This document shows, one piece after another, positions 30,837 to 39,078 of a stretch of DNA of 64,000 nt. The stretch is from positions 1-64,000 of the forward strand of contig JAGCAJ010000021.1 of assembly GCA_017652765.1 (NCBI GenBank), read 5' to 3'. The stretch comes from Candidatus Saccharimonadota bacterium. GTDB lineage: Bacteria > Patescibacteriota > Saccharimonadia > Saccharimonadales > Saccharimonadaceae. Position 1 is the first letter of the stretch; every line of letters begins with the position of its first letter. The translations under genes were made by a program, and so were the position numbers. Below the pieces are notes generated by a model. It was given only the letters and a program-made list of their open reading frames with translations. It had not been told where the DNA came from and made no database searches.

Positions 30837-32090
30837 ATGGATACTAGTGGGCAAATGAATAATCAAACACCAGCAATGGGCGCACAGCCTGTAATGGGTG
30901 CGCAGCCGGCACAGTCAGTACAGCCGGTGCAACCAGCACAAGCAACACAGCCAGCGCAACCAGCACAAGCTACGTCGGCTCCAGCAGGAGATATTGTGGC
31001 GCAGGCTGGACCAGCAACAACGGAGGCAAAATCCGTAAGGATTGAAACCTTGTTGGAGGAATGCGTAAAAAGGAATGCATCAGATTTGCATATCCAAGTA
31101 GGACTTCCACCGATTTTGCGTGTGGATGGTGCGCTAATTCCGATTGCGGGAATGTCAGTCCTAACAGAGGACGTAGTACAAAAACTAGTGTTTTCTACGC
31201 TTGACTCTGAGCAACGCGAAGAGCTAGCTAAAGACAAAGAATTTGATTACTCATTTGCGTTTGGTAATATGGCGAGGTTTCGTGTTAACGCCTTCCAAGA
31301 AAGAGGTCAACTTGCGGCTGCGTTTCGTCTAATTCCAAACAAGATGCCAACTCTAGCAGATCTTGGCCTTCCACAAGTTGTATCCACATTTGCTAATTTC
31401 TCTCAAGGTTTAGTGCTCGTGACTGGGCCTACGGGCTCTGGTAAGTCTACCACGTTGGCAGCTTTGATTGATAAAATCAACCAGGAACGCGCAGAGCATA
31501 TTATTACAATTGAGGATCCAATTGAGTTTACTCATAAGTCAAAGAAATCTGTAGTAGTGCAACGTGAAGTACACTATGATACGTATTCGTTTGCAAGGGC
31601 TTTGAAGTCTGTACTTCGCCAAGACCCAGATGTAGTGTTGCTTGGTGAGATGCGCGATCTAGAATCTATGCAGAGTGCAATTACGACCGCAGAAACAGGC
31701 CACTTAGTGTTTGCGACGCTCCACACCAACTCGGCGGCACAGTCGATTGATCGTATTGTGGACGTGTTTCCAGCAGAACAACAGCCAAGGATACGTACGC
31801 AACTCGCGGCAATTCTACAGGCGATTTGTTCGCAACGTCTAGTTCCGGCAGTTGGCGGCGGACGTGTAGCGGCTTGTGAGATTCTAGTAGCAAATACTGC
31901 GGTACGTTCGATTATCCGTGAGGGCAAAACGCACCAGCTAGATACTGCAATTCAGACGGGTGTAAATGAAGGCATGCAGACGATGGATAGAACGCTAGCA
32001 AAGCTAGTACACGAGGGAACTATTACATATGATAATGCGTTAGAATATGCGGTAGATCCAGTAGAATTTAAGAGACTGGCAAAGGGCTAA
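30837..32090 (+). CDS. pilT: Pilus retraction ATPase PilT
   Basis: A 417-residue GspE-family ATPase that drives retraction and twitching. An N-terminal low-complexity Gln/Pro/Ala head (about 1-60) is unusual for PilT. Then ECVKRNASDLHIQVGLPPILRVDG (only its start quoted here: ECVKRNASDLHIQVG), Walker A TGPTGSGKSTTLAALI (about 197-212), the Asp box, Walker B RQDPDVVLLGEMRD and the His box AETGHLVFATLHTN. The PilT-specific AIRNLIREGK-type motif appears as AVRSIIREGKTHQL. Together with PilB it indicates a dynamic pilus. Confidence 0.95.
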   Translation: MDTSGQMNNQTPAMGAQPVMGAQPAQSVQPVQPAQATQPAQPAQATSAPAGDIVAQAGPATTEAKSVRIETLLEECVKRNASDLHIQVGLPPILRVDGALIPIAGMSVLTEDVVQKLVFSTLDSEQREELAKDKEFDYSFAFGNMARFRVNAFQERGQLAAAFRLIPNKMPTLADLGLPQVVSTFANFSQGLVLVTGPTGSGKSTTLAALIDKINQERAEHIITIEDPIEFTHKSKKSVVVQREVHYDTYSFARALKSVLRQDPDVVLLGEMRDLESMQSAITTAETGHLVFATLHTNSAAQSIDRIVDVFPAEQQPRIRTQLAAILQAICSQRLVPAVGGGRVAACEILVANTAVRSIIREGKTHQLDTAIQTGVNEGMQTMDRTLAKLVHEGTITYDNALEYAVDPVEFKRLAKG

Positions 32091-32093
32091 TAA

Positions 32094-33299
32094 ATGCGAA
32101 GATACGCTTATCGGGCCAAGGATAGTAAGACTGGCAAAACAGTCAAAGGTGTAATCCAGGCGGAGAATGACCGCGCGGCTGGTAAGCTTTTGTTGGATCA
32201 GGGCTATATTCCTGATACGATAGAACAAGCAGACGAGAATAGCTGGCTAGCAAAGCTAAAGTCAAAGGTATCTAATAAAGACAAAATTGTATTTACGAGG
32301 CAATTTGCAACGTTGATTGGTGCAGGGTTGCCACTTTCTAATGCGCTTCGGACGCTGATTGAACAGACGCAAAGTCGACCGATGAGGAACGTGATTGAAG
32401 ACATCTTGCAGATGATTGAAGCTGGTAAAACTCTCATGGAAGCGTGTTCTAAGCACCCGGATGTGTTTGACCAGGTATATTTGTCACTTATTCAAGCAGG
32501 TGAGGCTAGTGGTACGCTAGATTTGGCGTTAAAGCGTTTGGCTGATCAGAAGGAAAAAGATGAAGCGATGATGTCAAAGATTAGGGGTGCTTTGACTTAT
32601 CCAATTATCGTGCTCGTGGTGATTATTGCGGTGGTGGTGTTTATGATGGTAATGGTGGTGCCACAAGTGTCAAACCTTTATGAACAGATGGGACAGGAGC
32701 TTCCATCTGCAACGAAAATTTTGGTGGCGATATCTAATTTCGTGATACATCAATGGTATATTGTACTTGTGGCGGTGGGCGTTTTTGTAATTGTATTTAT
32801 GCAATTTGTAAAAACTGAGACGGGTATTAGGATGATGGCAAACATAAAGCTACATGTGCCGGTGTTTTCTAAACTGTTTCTAAGGCTATATAATGCGCGG
32901 TTTGCTAGGACGATGCAGATGCTCCTATCAACGGGCGTGGCGCTTCTTGAGGCGATGAGGATGTCTGGCGAGGCGACGAACAACGTAGTATATTTTGAAC
33001 AGATTACGTTGGCACAGGAAAAAGTGCAAGCTGGTAAGCCACTATCTGAGGCCCTGAAAGATAAAAAATATATGATGCCACTAGTTCCACAAATGGCGTC
33101 GATTGGTGAGGAATCTGGTAAGATTGACGAGATGCTTGGGAAAGCGGCGCAAGTGTATGAAGATGAGTTGGATGAGCAGATTGCAACAATTTCTACGATG
33201 ATTGAGCCAATCCTAATGGTAATTATGGCAGGCCTTATTGGATTCATCGTGCTTGCGGTACTCATGCCGATTTACTCGCTGGTTAGCTCGGTGGGATAA
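32094..33299 (+). CDS. pilC: Type IV pilus inner-membrane platform protein PilC
   Basis: A 401-residue polytopic protein with two T2SSF domains (about 68-190 and 270-395). Signature segments: FTRQFATLIGAGLPLSNALRTL (start FTRQFATLIGAGLPL), SLIQAGEASGTLDLALKRLA and, in the second repeat, MASIGEESGKIDEMLGKAA. There are three hydrophobic helices at about 168-195, 215-240 and 370-395. It couples the PilB and PilT motors to pilin movement. No pilin or prepilin peptidase (PilD) gene is in this window. Confidence 0.95.
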   Translation: MRRYAYRAKDSKTGKTVKGVIQAENDRAAGKLLLDQGYIPDTIEQADENSWLAKLKSKVSNKDKIVFTRQFATLIGAGLPLSNALRTLIEQTQSRPMRNVIEDILQMIEAGKTLMEACSKHPDVFDQVYLSLIQAGEASGTLDLALKRLADQKEKDEAMMSKIRGALTYPIIVLVVIIAVVVFMMVMVVPQVSNLYEQMGQELPSATKILVAISNFVIHQWYIVLVAVGVFVIVFMQFVKTETGIRMMANIKLHVPVFSKLFLRLYNARFARTMQMLLSTGVALLEAMRMSGEATNNVVYFEQITLAQEKVQAGKPLSEALKDKKYMMPLVPQMASIGEESGKIDEMLGKAAQVYEDELDEQIATISTMIEPILMVIMAGLIGFIVLAVLMPIYSLVSSVG

Positions 33300-33306
33300 A
33301 ATAGGC

Positions 33307-33335
33307 TTGACTTTTTGGAATTAATTGTGTACAAT
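33307..33335 (+). promoter_or_regulatory. Promoter of the thiol-redox operon
   Basis: TTGACT, 17-base spacer, TACAAT (33330-33335). The leader of about 50 bases ends in AAAGGAAAT before the ATG at 33395. Confidence 0.7.
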
Positions 33336-33372
33336 TAGTTTATTATAGAGAATTAGTTGTATGCGATTAATT
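33323..33372. promoter_or_regulatory. Two operator-like dyads over the redox operon promoter
   Basis: Site 1, AATTGTGTACAATT (33323-33336), is a dyad with six-base arms overlapping the -10 box. Site 2, 33351-33372 (AATTAGTTG with CGATTAATT), lies just downstream. AT-rich dyads of this kind fit MarR/OhrR operators, and the operon's last gene encodes such a regulator. Confidence 0.55.
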
Positions 33373-33394
33373 TTTTAAAAGAAAGGAAATAAGT

Positions 33395-33865
33395 ATGAGT
33401 ATTTATGATTTTAAGGTGAAAAATAGAGAGGGGGAAGACGTTTCTCTTAATAAATATAGAGGAAAGGTATTGCTAATCGTAAACACGGCGACAGGTTGTG
33501 GATTTACGCCGCAATATGAAGGGCTAGAAAAGTTATATAAAAAATATCACGAGCAAGGTTTAGAGATTTTGGATTTTCCGTGTGATCAATTTGGGCATCA
33601 AGCGCCTGGAAGCGACGAGGAAATTCATCAGTTTTGTACGCTAAAATACAACACGACTTTTGATCAGCTTGCTAAGGTGGAAGTAAATGGCGATAAGGCA
33701 GAGCCGTTGTTTAATTATCTAAAGAAAGAAAAAGGTGGATTTATTAAATGGAATTTTACGAAATTTTTGGTGTCGCGTGATGGTAAAATAGTAGCAAGAT
33801 TTTCTCCAATGACTAAACCGGAGAAATTTGAAAATAAGATAAAGAAACTTTTGGAGGAAAAATAA
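33395..33865 (+). CDS. Glutathione peroxidase family thiol peroxidase
   Basis: A 156-residue single-domain peroxidase that reduces hydroperoxides, in bacteria usually with thioredoxin. Landmarks: LLIVNTATGCGFTPQY with the peroxidatic Cys near residue 35 (Cys codon, not selenocysteine), LDFPCDQFGHQAPGSDEEI (normally FPCNQF; Cys present), and KWNFTKFLVSRDGKIVARF with the catalytic Trp-Asn. First gene of a four-gene set with trxB, a thioredoxin and an OhrR-type regulator, which fits a thioredoxin-dependent electron route. Confidence 0.93.
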   Translation: MSIYDFKVKNREGEDVSLNKYRGKVLLIVNTATGCGFTPQYEGLEKLYKKYHEQGLEILDFPCDQFGHQAPGSDEEIHQFCTLKYNTTFDQLAKVEVNGDKAEPLFNYLKKEKGGFIKWNFTKFLVSRDGKIVARFSPMTKPEKFENKIKKLLEEK

Positions 33866-34758
33866 TGGAAGAATATGACATTATCATCATCGGTGGTGGC
33901 CCAGCGGGACTGACAGCAGGAATTTATGCTGGTAGAGCTGGTAAAAGTGTATTAATTCTAGAAGGAAGGGCACTTGGTGGCCAAATTATTAATGCGCCGG
34001 ATGTGAGAAATTTTCCTGGAATTCTGGCTATTTCTGGGGCTGAACTTGCTTCTAATATGTTTAAGCAAGTACAGGAGTTTGGGGGTGAGGTAAAGTTTGA
34101 GCGAGCGATGGGGATTAAAGATATGATCGTCCATACTGATGGTGGAGAATATAAGGCAAAAGCAATTATCTTGGCGACTGGTGCAGAAAATAGAAAGTTG
34201 GGCTTATATGGTGAGGATAAATTAGTTGGAAAAGGCGTATCGTATTGTGCGACTTGCGACGGAAATTTCTTTAAGAATAAGACCGTAGCAGTAGTAGGCG
34301 GGGGGAATACAGCGCTAGAAGACGCTACATACTTGTCTGCGATAGCTAAGAAAGTTTATCTAATTCATCGTAGGGACGAATTTCGTGGGGATGAGGCTAA
34401 TATTAAAAAGGTCAAAGAATGTGATAATGTTGAGATGGTTTTGTCGGCGAACGTCAAAGAAATCCTAGGTGAGGATAAAGTAACTGGACTTGTTGTAGAA
34501 CTTAAAGACGGCGAAGAGAAAGAGATTGCTGTTGATGGAGTATTCTTTGCGATCGGATATGTACCACAGGCAAGCGAGTTTGCGGATTTAGTAAAGCTAG
34601 ACAAAGATGGCTACATCGAAACTGAAGATGGTATACATACGAGCGCAAAGGGAATTTATGTGGCGGGGGATGCTAGGAAGAAAGATTTGAAACAATTAGT
34701 AACGGCTGCGTCGGACGGAGCGATTGCCGTATCAGTAGCCTTAAAGGAGATGGAGTAA
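33865..34758 (+). CDS. trxB: Thioredoxin reductase
   Basis: A 297-residue FAD- and NADPH-dependent flavoprotein. Motifs: IIIGGGPAGLTAGIYAGRAG (FAD, about 6-25), the redox-active disulfide CATCD (about 128-132), VAVVGGGNTALEDATYL (NADPH site) and GIYVAGDARKKDLKQLVTAA (C-terminal FAD contact). The NADPH loop has HRRDEFRGDE in place of the common HRRxxFRA, keeping the two Arg residues for NADPH specificity. The ATG overlaps the previous stop by one base. Confidence 0.95.
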   Translation: MEEYDIIIIGGGPAGLTAGIYAGRAGKSVLILEGRALGGQIINAPDVRNFPGILAISGAELASNMFKQVQEFGGEVKFERAMGIKDMIVHTDGGEYKAKAIILATGAENRKLGLYGEDKLVGKGVSYCATCDGNFFKNKTVAVVGGGNTALEDATYLSAIAKKVYLIHRRDEFRGDEANIKKVKECDNVEMVLSANVKEILGEDKVTGLVVELKDGEEKEIAVDGVFFAIGYVPQASEFADLVKLDKDGYIETEDGIHTSAKGIYVAGDARKKDLKQLVTAASDGAIAVSVALKEME

Positions 34759-35009
34759 TGAAAGTATTAGACTTTTATGCGGATTGGTGTGGACCGTGCC
34801 AGATGTTAAAACCAATAATAGAGCAGGTAGAAAAAGAGCATCCAGAAATAGAATTTGAGGCAATTAATATTGATGACCAGTCAGAGCTGGCGGAAAAATA
34901 TGGAGTAATGTCTATTCCGACACTGGTAATTATGGACGGAGATAAAGTAAAAGAGACGCTAGTTGGGCTAAAGTCTAAGGCGGAAATTGAAAAGGCAATC
35001 GGGGAGTAA
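34758..35009 (+). CDS. Thioredoxin
   Basis: An 83-residue compact thioredoxin with the WCGPC active site near the N-terminus (DFYADWCGPCQML) and the cis-Pro loop SIPTLVIMDGDKV. It lacks the first strand and helix of the 108-residue E. coli protein. Its place directly behind trxB indicates it is the reductase's substrate and the electron donor for the peroxidase. It overlaps trxB by one base. Confidence 0.93.
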   Translation: MKVLDFYADWCGPCQMLKPIIEQVEKEHPEIEFEAINIDDQSELAEKYGVMSIPTLVIMDGDKVKETLVGLKSKAEIEKAIGE

Positions 35010-35010
35010 G

Positions 35011-35433
35011 ATGAAGGAAGATAGGTGTTTAGAACTTGGCCGGCAACTGTGTTTTCCGCTATATGCGGCGTCACGGGAAGTGGTGCGGAAATATAAACCG
35101 TTTTTAGATGAGTTAGGGCTAACATATACACAATATATTGTGATGCTAGTATTGTGGGAAGAGGGGAAGATTTCTATGCAAGAGCTCGGAAATAGACTCT
35201 ATCTAGATTCTGGAACGCTAACGCCACTTCTTGTAAAACTGGAGGAGAAGGGATTAGTTGAAAAAGCGCGCAATGAGAAAGACGTGCGCGAGATAATTGT
35301 CTCTGTAACAGATAAGGGGGTTGGGCTCAAGGTGCAAGCTAGGGAAATTCCTGGGAAGATTGGGAAGTGTCTAAATATAAGCGTGATAGAGGCGGTGCAA
35401 CTGAAGAAGATATTAAATAAAATTTTAGAATAA
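35011..35433 (+). CDS. MarR-family peroxide sensor, OhrR-like
   Basis: A 140-residue winged-helix regulator. Near the N-terminus QLCFPLYAASREV matches the OhrR motif LCFALYxAS, with the redox-sensing Cys at position 14. The DNA-binding part includes LGNRLYLDSGTLTPLLVKLEEKG, followed by EKDVREIIVSVTDKG as the wing. In OhrR proteins oxidation of this Cys by organic hydroperoxides releases DNA. Start 35011 is chosen one base after the thioredoxin stop; the longer frame overlaps it. It likely represses its own operon through the dyads at 33323-33372. Confidence 0.9.
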   Translation: MKEDRCLELGRQLCFPLYAASREVVRKYKPFLDELGLTYTQYIVMLVLWEEGKISMQELGNRLYLDSGTLTPLLVKLEEKGLVEKARNEKDVREIIVSVTDKGVGLKVQAREIPGKIGKCLNISVIEAVQLKKILNKILE

Positions 35434-35460
35434 AAAATAAGCCCTACGGGGCTTGTTTTT
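35434..35460. terminator. Terminator of the redox operon
   Basis: AAAAATAAGCCC, three-base loop, GGGGCTTGTTTTT (one G-U pair) followed by T residues. It can also end transcription of the minus-strand tRNA-Asp. It resembles the terminator after groEL. Confidence 0.8.
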
Positions 35461-35464
35461 ATTG

Positions 35465-35541
35465 TGGCGGATCCGACGAGACTCGAACTCGCGACCTCTG
35501 CCGTGACAGGGCAGCGCTCTAACCAACTGAGCTACGAATCC
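35465..35541 (-). tRNA. tRNA-Asp (GTC)
   Basis: Full cloverleaf on the minus strand: acceptor GGATTCG, D-arm AGCTCAGTTGG, anticodon stem-loop GGCAG-CTGTCAC-redundant partner, giving loop CTGTCAC with anticodon GTC, and T-arm GTTCGAGTC. The 3' CCA is encoded. Confidence 0.93.
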
Positions 35542-35589
35542 AGCTATTAATTATTATAACTTAGTCTTGTAAAAAATGCAAGGGCTAAA

Positions 35590-35665
35590 TGGAGCCGCTG
35601 GCAGGGATCGAACCTGTGACCTGCTCGTTACGAATGAGCTGCTCTACCAACTGAGCTACAGCGGC
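35590..35665 (-). tRNA. tRNA-Thr (CGT)
   Basis: Cloverleaf on the minus strand: acceptor GCCGCTG, D-arm GCTCAGTTGG, anticodon loop TTCGTAA with anticodon CGT, T-loop GTTCGATCC. CCA is encoded. The last anticodon-stem pair appears as an A-C mismatch (GCTCA with CGAGC). Confidence 0.92.
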
Positions 35666-35707
35666 AACTTCTGTCATTATAACATATTTACGCTGTAAGG
35701 GGTAGGA

Positions 35708-36190
35708 TTATTTGCCGAGGATAACATTAAAGATACCGAAAGAAAGAGCTAACATGATAGCGCCAGCGAGAAGGACTCCGCAGATAATGGATTTAACGGT
35801 TTTCTTGTAATCTAAGTCTAAAAGCGAGGCGGCAAGAGTACCGGTCCAGGCGCCAGTACCCGGGATAGGAATACCGACAAAGAGGAAGAGTGCGAGATAG
35901 ACGCTATCGCCGGTTTTTTTCTGGAGCTTTTTGCCAGCGCGGTCGCCTTTTTTCATGCAGAAGTCGCAGAATTTTTTGATTAATTTAAATTTGCTTTCTT
36001 GGCCTAGGGTAAGAAGTTTTCTAGAGAATTTGTAGATAAATGGAACGGGAATCATATTACCAATAACGGCAATAAGAAGGGCGAGGGGCTCTGGGACACC
36101 TAGACCGACGCCAATAGGAATAGCTCCGCGAAGTTCTATTACGGGGACCATGGACACTAAGAAAACTAGTAGACAGTGTAAGATAATCAT
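35708..36190 (-). CDS. Small multidrug-export family membrane protein (COG2426)
   Basis: About 160 residues with four hydrophobic segments. The sequence VIELRGAIPIGVGLGVPEP and the paired proline motif GIPIPGTGAWTGTLAASLL match the Sm_multidrug_ex family (PF06695), integral membrane proteins of uncertain substrate. ATG 36190 is preferred: it lies just beyond the upstream LCP gene's stop and has a CAGGAA site; the longer frame would overlap that gene heavily. The name reflects an old annotation; transport has not been shown for most members. Confidence 0.8.
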   Translation of the reverse strand: MIILHCLLVFLVSMVPVIELRGAIPIGVGLGVPEPLALLIAVIGNMIPVPFIYKFSRKLLTLGQESKFKLIKKFCDFCMKKGDRAGKKLQKKTGDSVYLALFLFVGIPIPGTGAWTGTLAASLLDLDYKKTVKSIICGVLLAGAIMLALSFGIFNVILGK

Positions 36191-36191
36191 T

Positions 36192-38321
36192 TTATTCCTG
36201 GATAGTGGTTTCGGTGGTTTCTGTTGGGGCAGCTTCGACGGTACCAGCAAGAACTTCTTTAATCTTAGCCTTGGCGGTTTCTACGGTAGTTGGATCTGGG
36301 TACATGACGGAGAGGCGCTGGCTTGGGTAGCTATAAGTATAGGTCATACCGGTAGTACCATCGAGGTTGTAAGTTTCTACAGTCCAAGCTACCATGTCAG
36401 AGAGTTGCATATTGGCGAGGCTGGTAATGTCGGTAGTAGAGATGCTGGTATCAAAGGAGCCGGAGAGGGAATTTAGGATGTCAGAGTAACGGCTGATAAG
36501 AGTACTACTACTGGTTAGCTTGTTGAAGATTTTTTCGATAACTTGTTCTTGGTTTCTACCACGGTGACGGTCTCCGTCAGAGTAGGCGTAGCGTTCACGA
36601 GCGAAGGCGAGGGCGCATTTGCCATCGACTTGGTTAGCGCCTGGGTGGTAAGTACAGTTACGATCAGTCCAAGCAGTAATATTGTAATTGACATCAGAGT
36701 CAACGGTAATACCGCCAATGGCGTTGACGAGATTAATAACGAAGTTAAAGTTAACGCGAATGTAGCGGTCAAATTTGAAGTCAAGCAAATCTTCTATGGT
36801 AGCCATAGAGAGCTGGAGTCCGCCAAGGGAACCGGCGTGGGTGAGTTTGTCTGGAAGGCCGGTAGTGCCATGAAGCTGGACGTAATAGTCGCGCGGGATG
36901 GTAGTCATAAGGATGCGTTTAGTTTTTGGATTGACAGTAACAACAATGTTGACATCAGAGAGGCTACGATCGAGCATGACCCCGGAACGAGTATCGATAC
37001 CAGAGAGATAGATGATGAAACTGTCCGTAGTGAGGTCGGAATTATTTGTAATATTTTCTTTGACAACTTCGACTTTGAGCTCGCCAATGACTTTGAGGTT
37101 TTGGTTGTAGTTATTTTTGCCATCTTCTAGAGAAATAGTGGCATCCCAAGTACCGGCATTAAGGACGGCGATATAAGAGTCGTCATTGATGGCATTGTTT
37201 AGCAGAGAGATAATACCATCTTCGTAAGAAACTTCGGCGTTGGCTTGTTCACTGGCGGCGGTTTCTAGACGCTCAGTATCAACGAAGTTAGAGATACTAT
37301 GGAAGGTTTTACCTTTTACGTCGTCTAAACTGTTGTAGTTGGATTTTTTGTTGACAATGATATTGTAAACGCTGTATTCTTTGTTGTCGTTGAAATTATT
37401 ATCTAGAAAGGACATCGTTTCTTGAACTTTGATAAAGCCGAAGATACTGGCACCGGTAATGATGACGCCGAGAATGTTGAGGAAGATCAATATAGAGATA
37501 TGGGTTTTATTGCGGAAGGCTTTGAAGAGATAGAAGAGGGAAAAGACGCTGGCGATAGCGAGAGCTGGAATAAGGTATTTATTAGGGATTACGCCAGTAG
37601 TGATAACTCGAATGGCGAGCGCGATAACTGCGCCAGTAGAAGCGAGCGCGAGCAAACGAGATAACCAGCGGAAAGGCTTAGCTTTTTTGGGGGCTTTTTT
37701 GGCTCTTTTTTCTTTCTGCTCTTTTTTGACCTTTTTCTCGCTATCCTCTTTGTTTTTGAGGGGCTTAGACCCCTCTTTTTTGGAATCTTTTTCTTTTTTG
37801 CCTGTTTTATTTTCCTCTTTTTTCTCGTCTTTTTCTATGTCGTTAATTAGTTCGTCGAGATTTTGGTCGATAGCAGTGTCGTCAACAATGGCATTAGCGA
37901 CGAGTTCTTCACCGGAGACAGGGGCTTCATCTTCTGGGGCCTCTTCCTCTGGAGCGGATTCGACCTCGATTTTGACGACTTCAACTTCTTCTGTTTTTTC
38001 TGGCTCGGTTTTTGTATCGGTTTCTATGTCGGTTTCTGGAGTTTCTGTTGGGGCGTCGTCTTCTATGGCTGGCTCCTCAACGATATCATTATTAGTGCCT
38101 TCTTTAGGAGTTTCTTCTGACTCTTCTATGTTGTCGGCTTCAATAATAGTAACAGTAGTATCCTCGGAAGAGACTTCTACGGGCTCTTCTACAGGAGCCT
38201 CTGCTGGCTTTTCTTGGTTTACTTTTTTTGGCCCTTCGACCGGTTTTTTAGAAGAGGGATTTTTAGGGTTTTTGGTAAAGCCATCAATCACCTTCTTTTT
38301 CTTGGTCTTTTTTGTTGACAT
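36192..38321 (-). CDS. LytR-CpsA-Psr (LCP) family cell-wall glycopolymer ligase
   Basis: A 709-residue protein. The N-terminal 200 or so residues are low-complexity Lys/Glu/Thr-rich and would be cytoplasmic. Three hydrophobic helices follow (about 220-310). An accessory extracytoplasmic domain precedes the LCP domain (about 430-640): SGIDTRSGVMLDRSLSDVNI, LMTTIPRDYYV, AIGGITVDSD and FARERYAYSDGDRHRGRNQE, including the Arg and Asp residues that bind the polyprenyl pyrophosphate. LCP enzymes attach teichoic acids or capsule to the cell wall. It sits at the edge of the polysaccharide island and may ligate its product. Confidence 0.93.
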   Translation of the reverse strand: MSTKKTKKKKVIDGFTKNPKNPSSKKPVEGPKKVNQEKPAEAPVEEPVEVSSEDTTVTIIEADNIEESEETPKEGTNNDIVEEPAIEDDAPTETPETDIETDTKTEPEKTEEVEVVKIEVESAPEEEAPEDEAPVSGEELVANAIVDDTAIDQNLDELINDIEKDEKKEENKTGKKEKDSKKEGSKPLKNKEDSEKKVKKEQKEKRAKKAPKKAKPFRWLSRLLALASTGAVIALAIRVITTGVIPNKYLIPALAIASVFSLFYLFKAFRNKTHISILIFLNILGVIITGASIFGFIKVQETMSFLDNNFNDNKEYSVYNIIVNKKSNYNSLDDVKGKTFHSISNFVDTERLETAASEQANAEVSYEDGIISLLNNAINDDSYIAVLNAGTWDATISLEDGKNNYNQNLKVIGELKVEVVKENITNNSDLTTDSFIIYLSGIDTRSGVMLDRSLSDVNIVVTVNPKTKRILMTTIPRDYYVQLHGTTGLPDKLTHAGSLGGLQLSMATIEDLLDFKFDRYIRVNFNFVINLVNAIGGITVDSDVNYNITAWTDRNCTYHPGANQVDGKCALAFARERYAYSDGDRHRGRNQEQVIEKIFNKLTSSSTLISRYSDILNSLSGSFDTSISTTDITSLANMQLSDMVAWTVETYNLDGTTGMTYTYSYPSQRLSVMYPDPTTVETAKAKIKEVLAGTVEAAPTETTETTIQE

Positions 38322-38354
38322 AGAATAGCTATCTCCAGTTAACTAGTTAAGTTT

Positions 38355-38360
38355 ATTATA
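38355..38360 (-). promoter_or_regulatory. -10 box of the LCP gene
   Basis: TATAAT on the minus strand with a leader of about 30 bases and a CTGGAGAT ribosome-binding site before the ATG at 38321. Confidence 0.6.
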
Positions 38361-38371
38361 GCATAAAAAGA

Positions 38372-38377
38372 TATAAT
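38372..38377 (+). promoter_or_regulatory. -10 box of the sugar transferase gene
   Basis: TATAAT five bases before ATG 38383, matching the leaderless pattern. A second TATAAT at 38415-38420 lies inside the first codons and could serve a shorter form starting at 38464. Confidence 0.55.
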
Positions 38378-38382
38378 CTAAA

Positions 38383-39078
38383 ATGTCTATGGTTAAGTTT
38401 TTGAGATTATATGATATAATTGGAGTCAGAAGATTGGGGAAACCAAAAGAAGTGTCAAAAAAGATGTTCTATTTGTTTGTAAAAAGAGTTTTTGATATTG
38501 TGGTAAGTCTTGTAGGGCTGATTTTTTTGGTGCCAGTGGCACTAATTATTAAAATTGCCTATTTATGTGAAAAAGATACCCATCCAATTATCTATGGTCA
38601 GACTCGAATAGGGAAGAATGAAAAAGAATTTAAGATCTTGAAGTTTAGGTCGATGGTTTGGGATGCTGATGAAAAATTAGAAGAGCTATTAAAGAAAGAA
38701 AAATACAGAAAGCAATGGGAAGAGTTCCGAAAGATTGATGATGATCCTAGGGTTACTAAAGTTGGAAAGACCATCAGAATAGGCTCAATAGATGAAACTC
38801 CACAATTTATAAATGTTTTTCTGGGGCAAATGTCGTTGATTGGCCCGAGACCTCTGGTGCCGGGTGAGCTAAAAGCGCACAAGGGAAAGAAAGAGATTTA
38901 TTATTCCGTGAAACCTGGAATTACTGGCTATTGGGCAACGAGAGGGAGGAGTGATGTTGACTATGATGATAGGCTAAAAATGGAATATTTTTATGTAGAG
39001 AATTGTGGATTGATTTTAGATATAAAAATTTTGTTCAGGACGGTTAGGGCGATTTTTAAAAAGAACGGAGCTAAATAA
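38383..39078 (+). CDS. Polyprenyl-phosphate sugar phosphotransferase (WbaP/PglC type)
   Basis: A 231-residue bacterial sugar transferase that moves a sugar-1-phosphate from a nucleotide sugar to undecaprenyl phosphate, starting repeat-unit synthesis. A membrane helix lies at about 36-57 (RVFDIVVSLVGLIFLVPVAL). The core has YGQTRIGKNEKEFKILKFRSM, then SIDETPQFINVFLGQMSLIGPRP and YSVKPGITGYWATRGRS. The DE pair in the catalytic motif is kept (usual form DELPQ). Only the C-terminal catalytic half is present, as in PglC. Alternative ATG 38464 starts right at the membrane helix. It opens the glycan operon. Confidence 0.9.
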   Translation: MSMVKFLRLYDIIGVRRLGKPKEVSKKMFYLFVKRVFDIVVSLVGLIFLVPVALIIKIAYLCEKDTHPIIYGQTRIGKNEKEFKILKFRSMVWDADEKLEELLKKEKYRKQWEEFRKIDDDPRVTKVGKTIRIGSIDETPQFINVFLGQMSLIGPRPLVPGELKAHKGKKEIYYSVKPGITGYWATRGRSDVDYDDRLKMEYFYVENCGLILDIKILFRTVRAIFKKNGAK

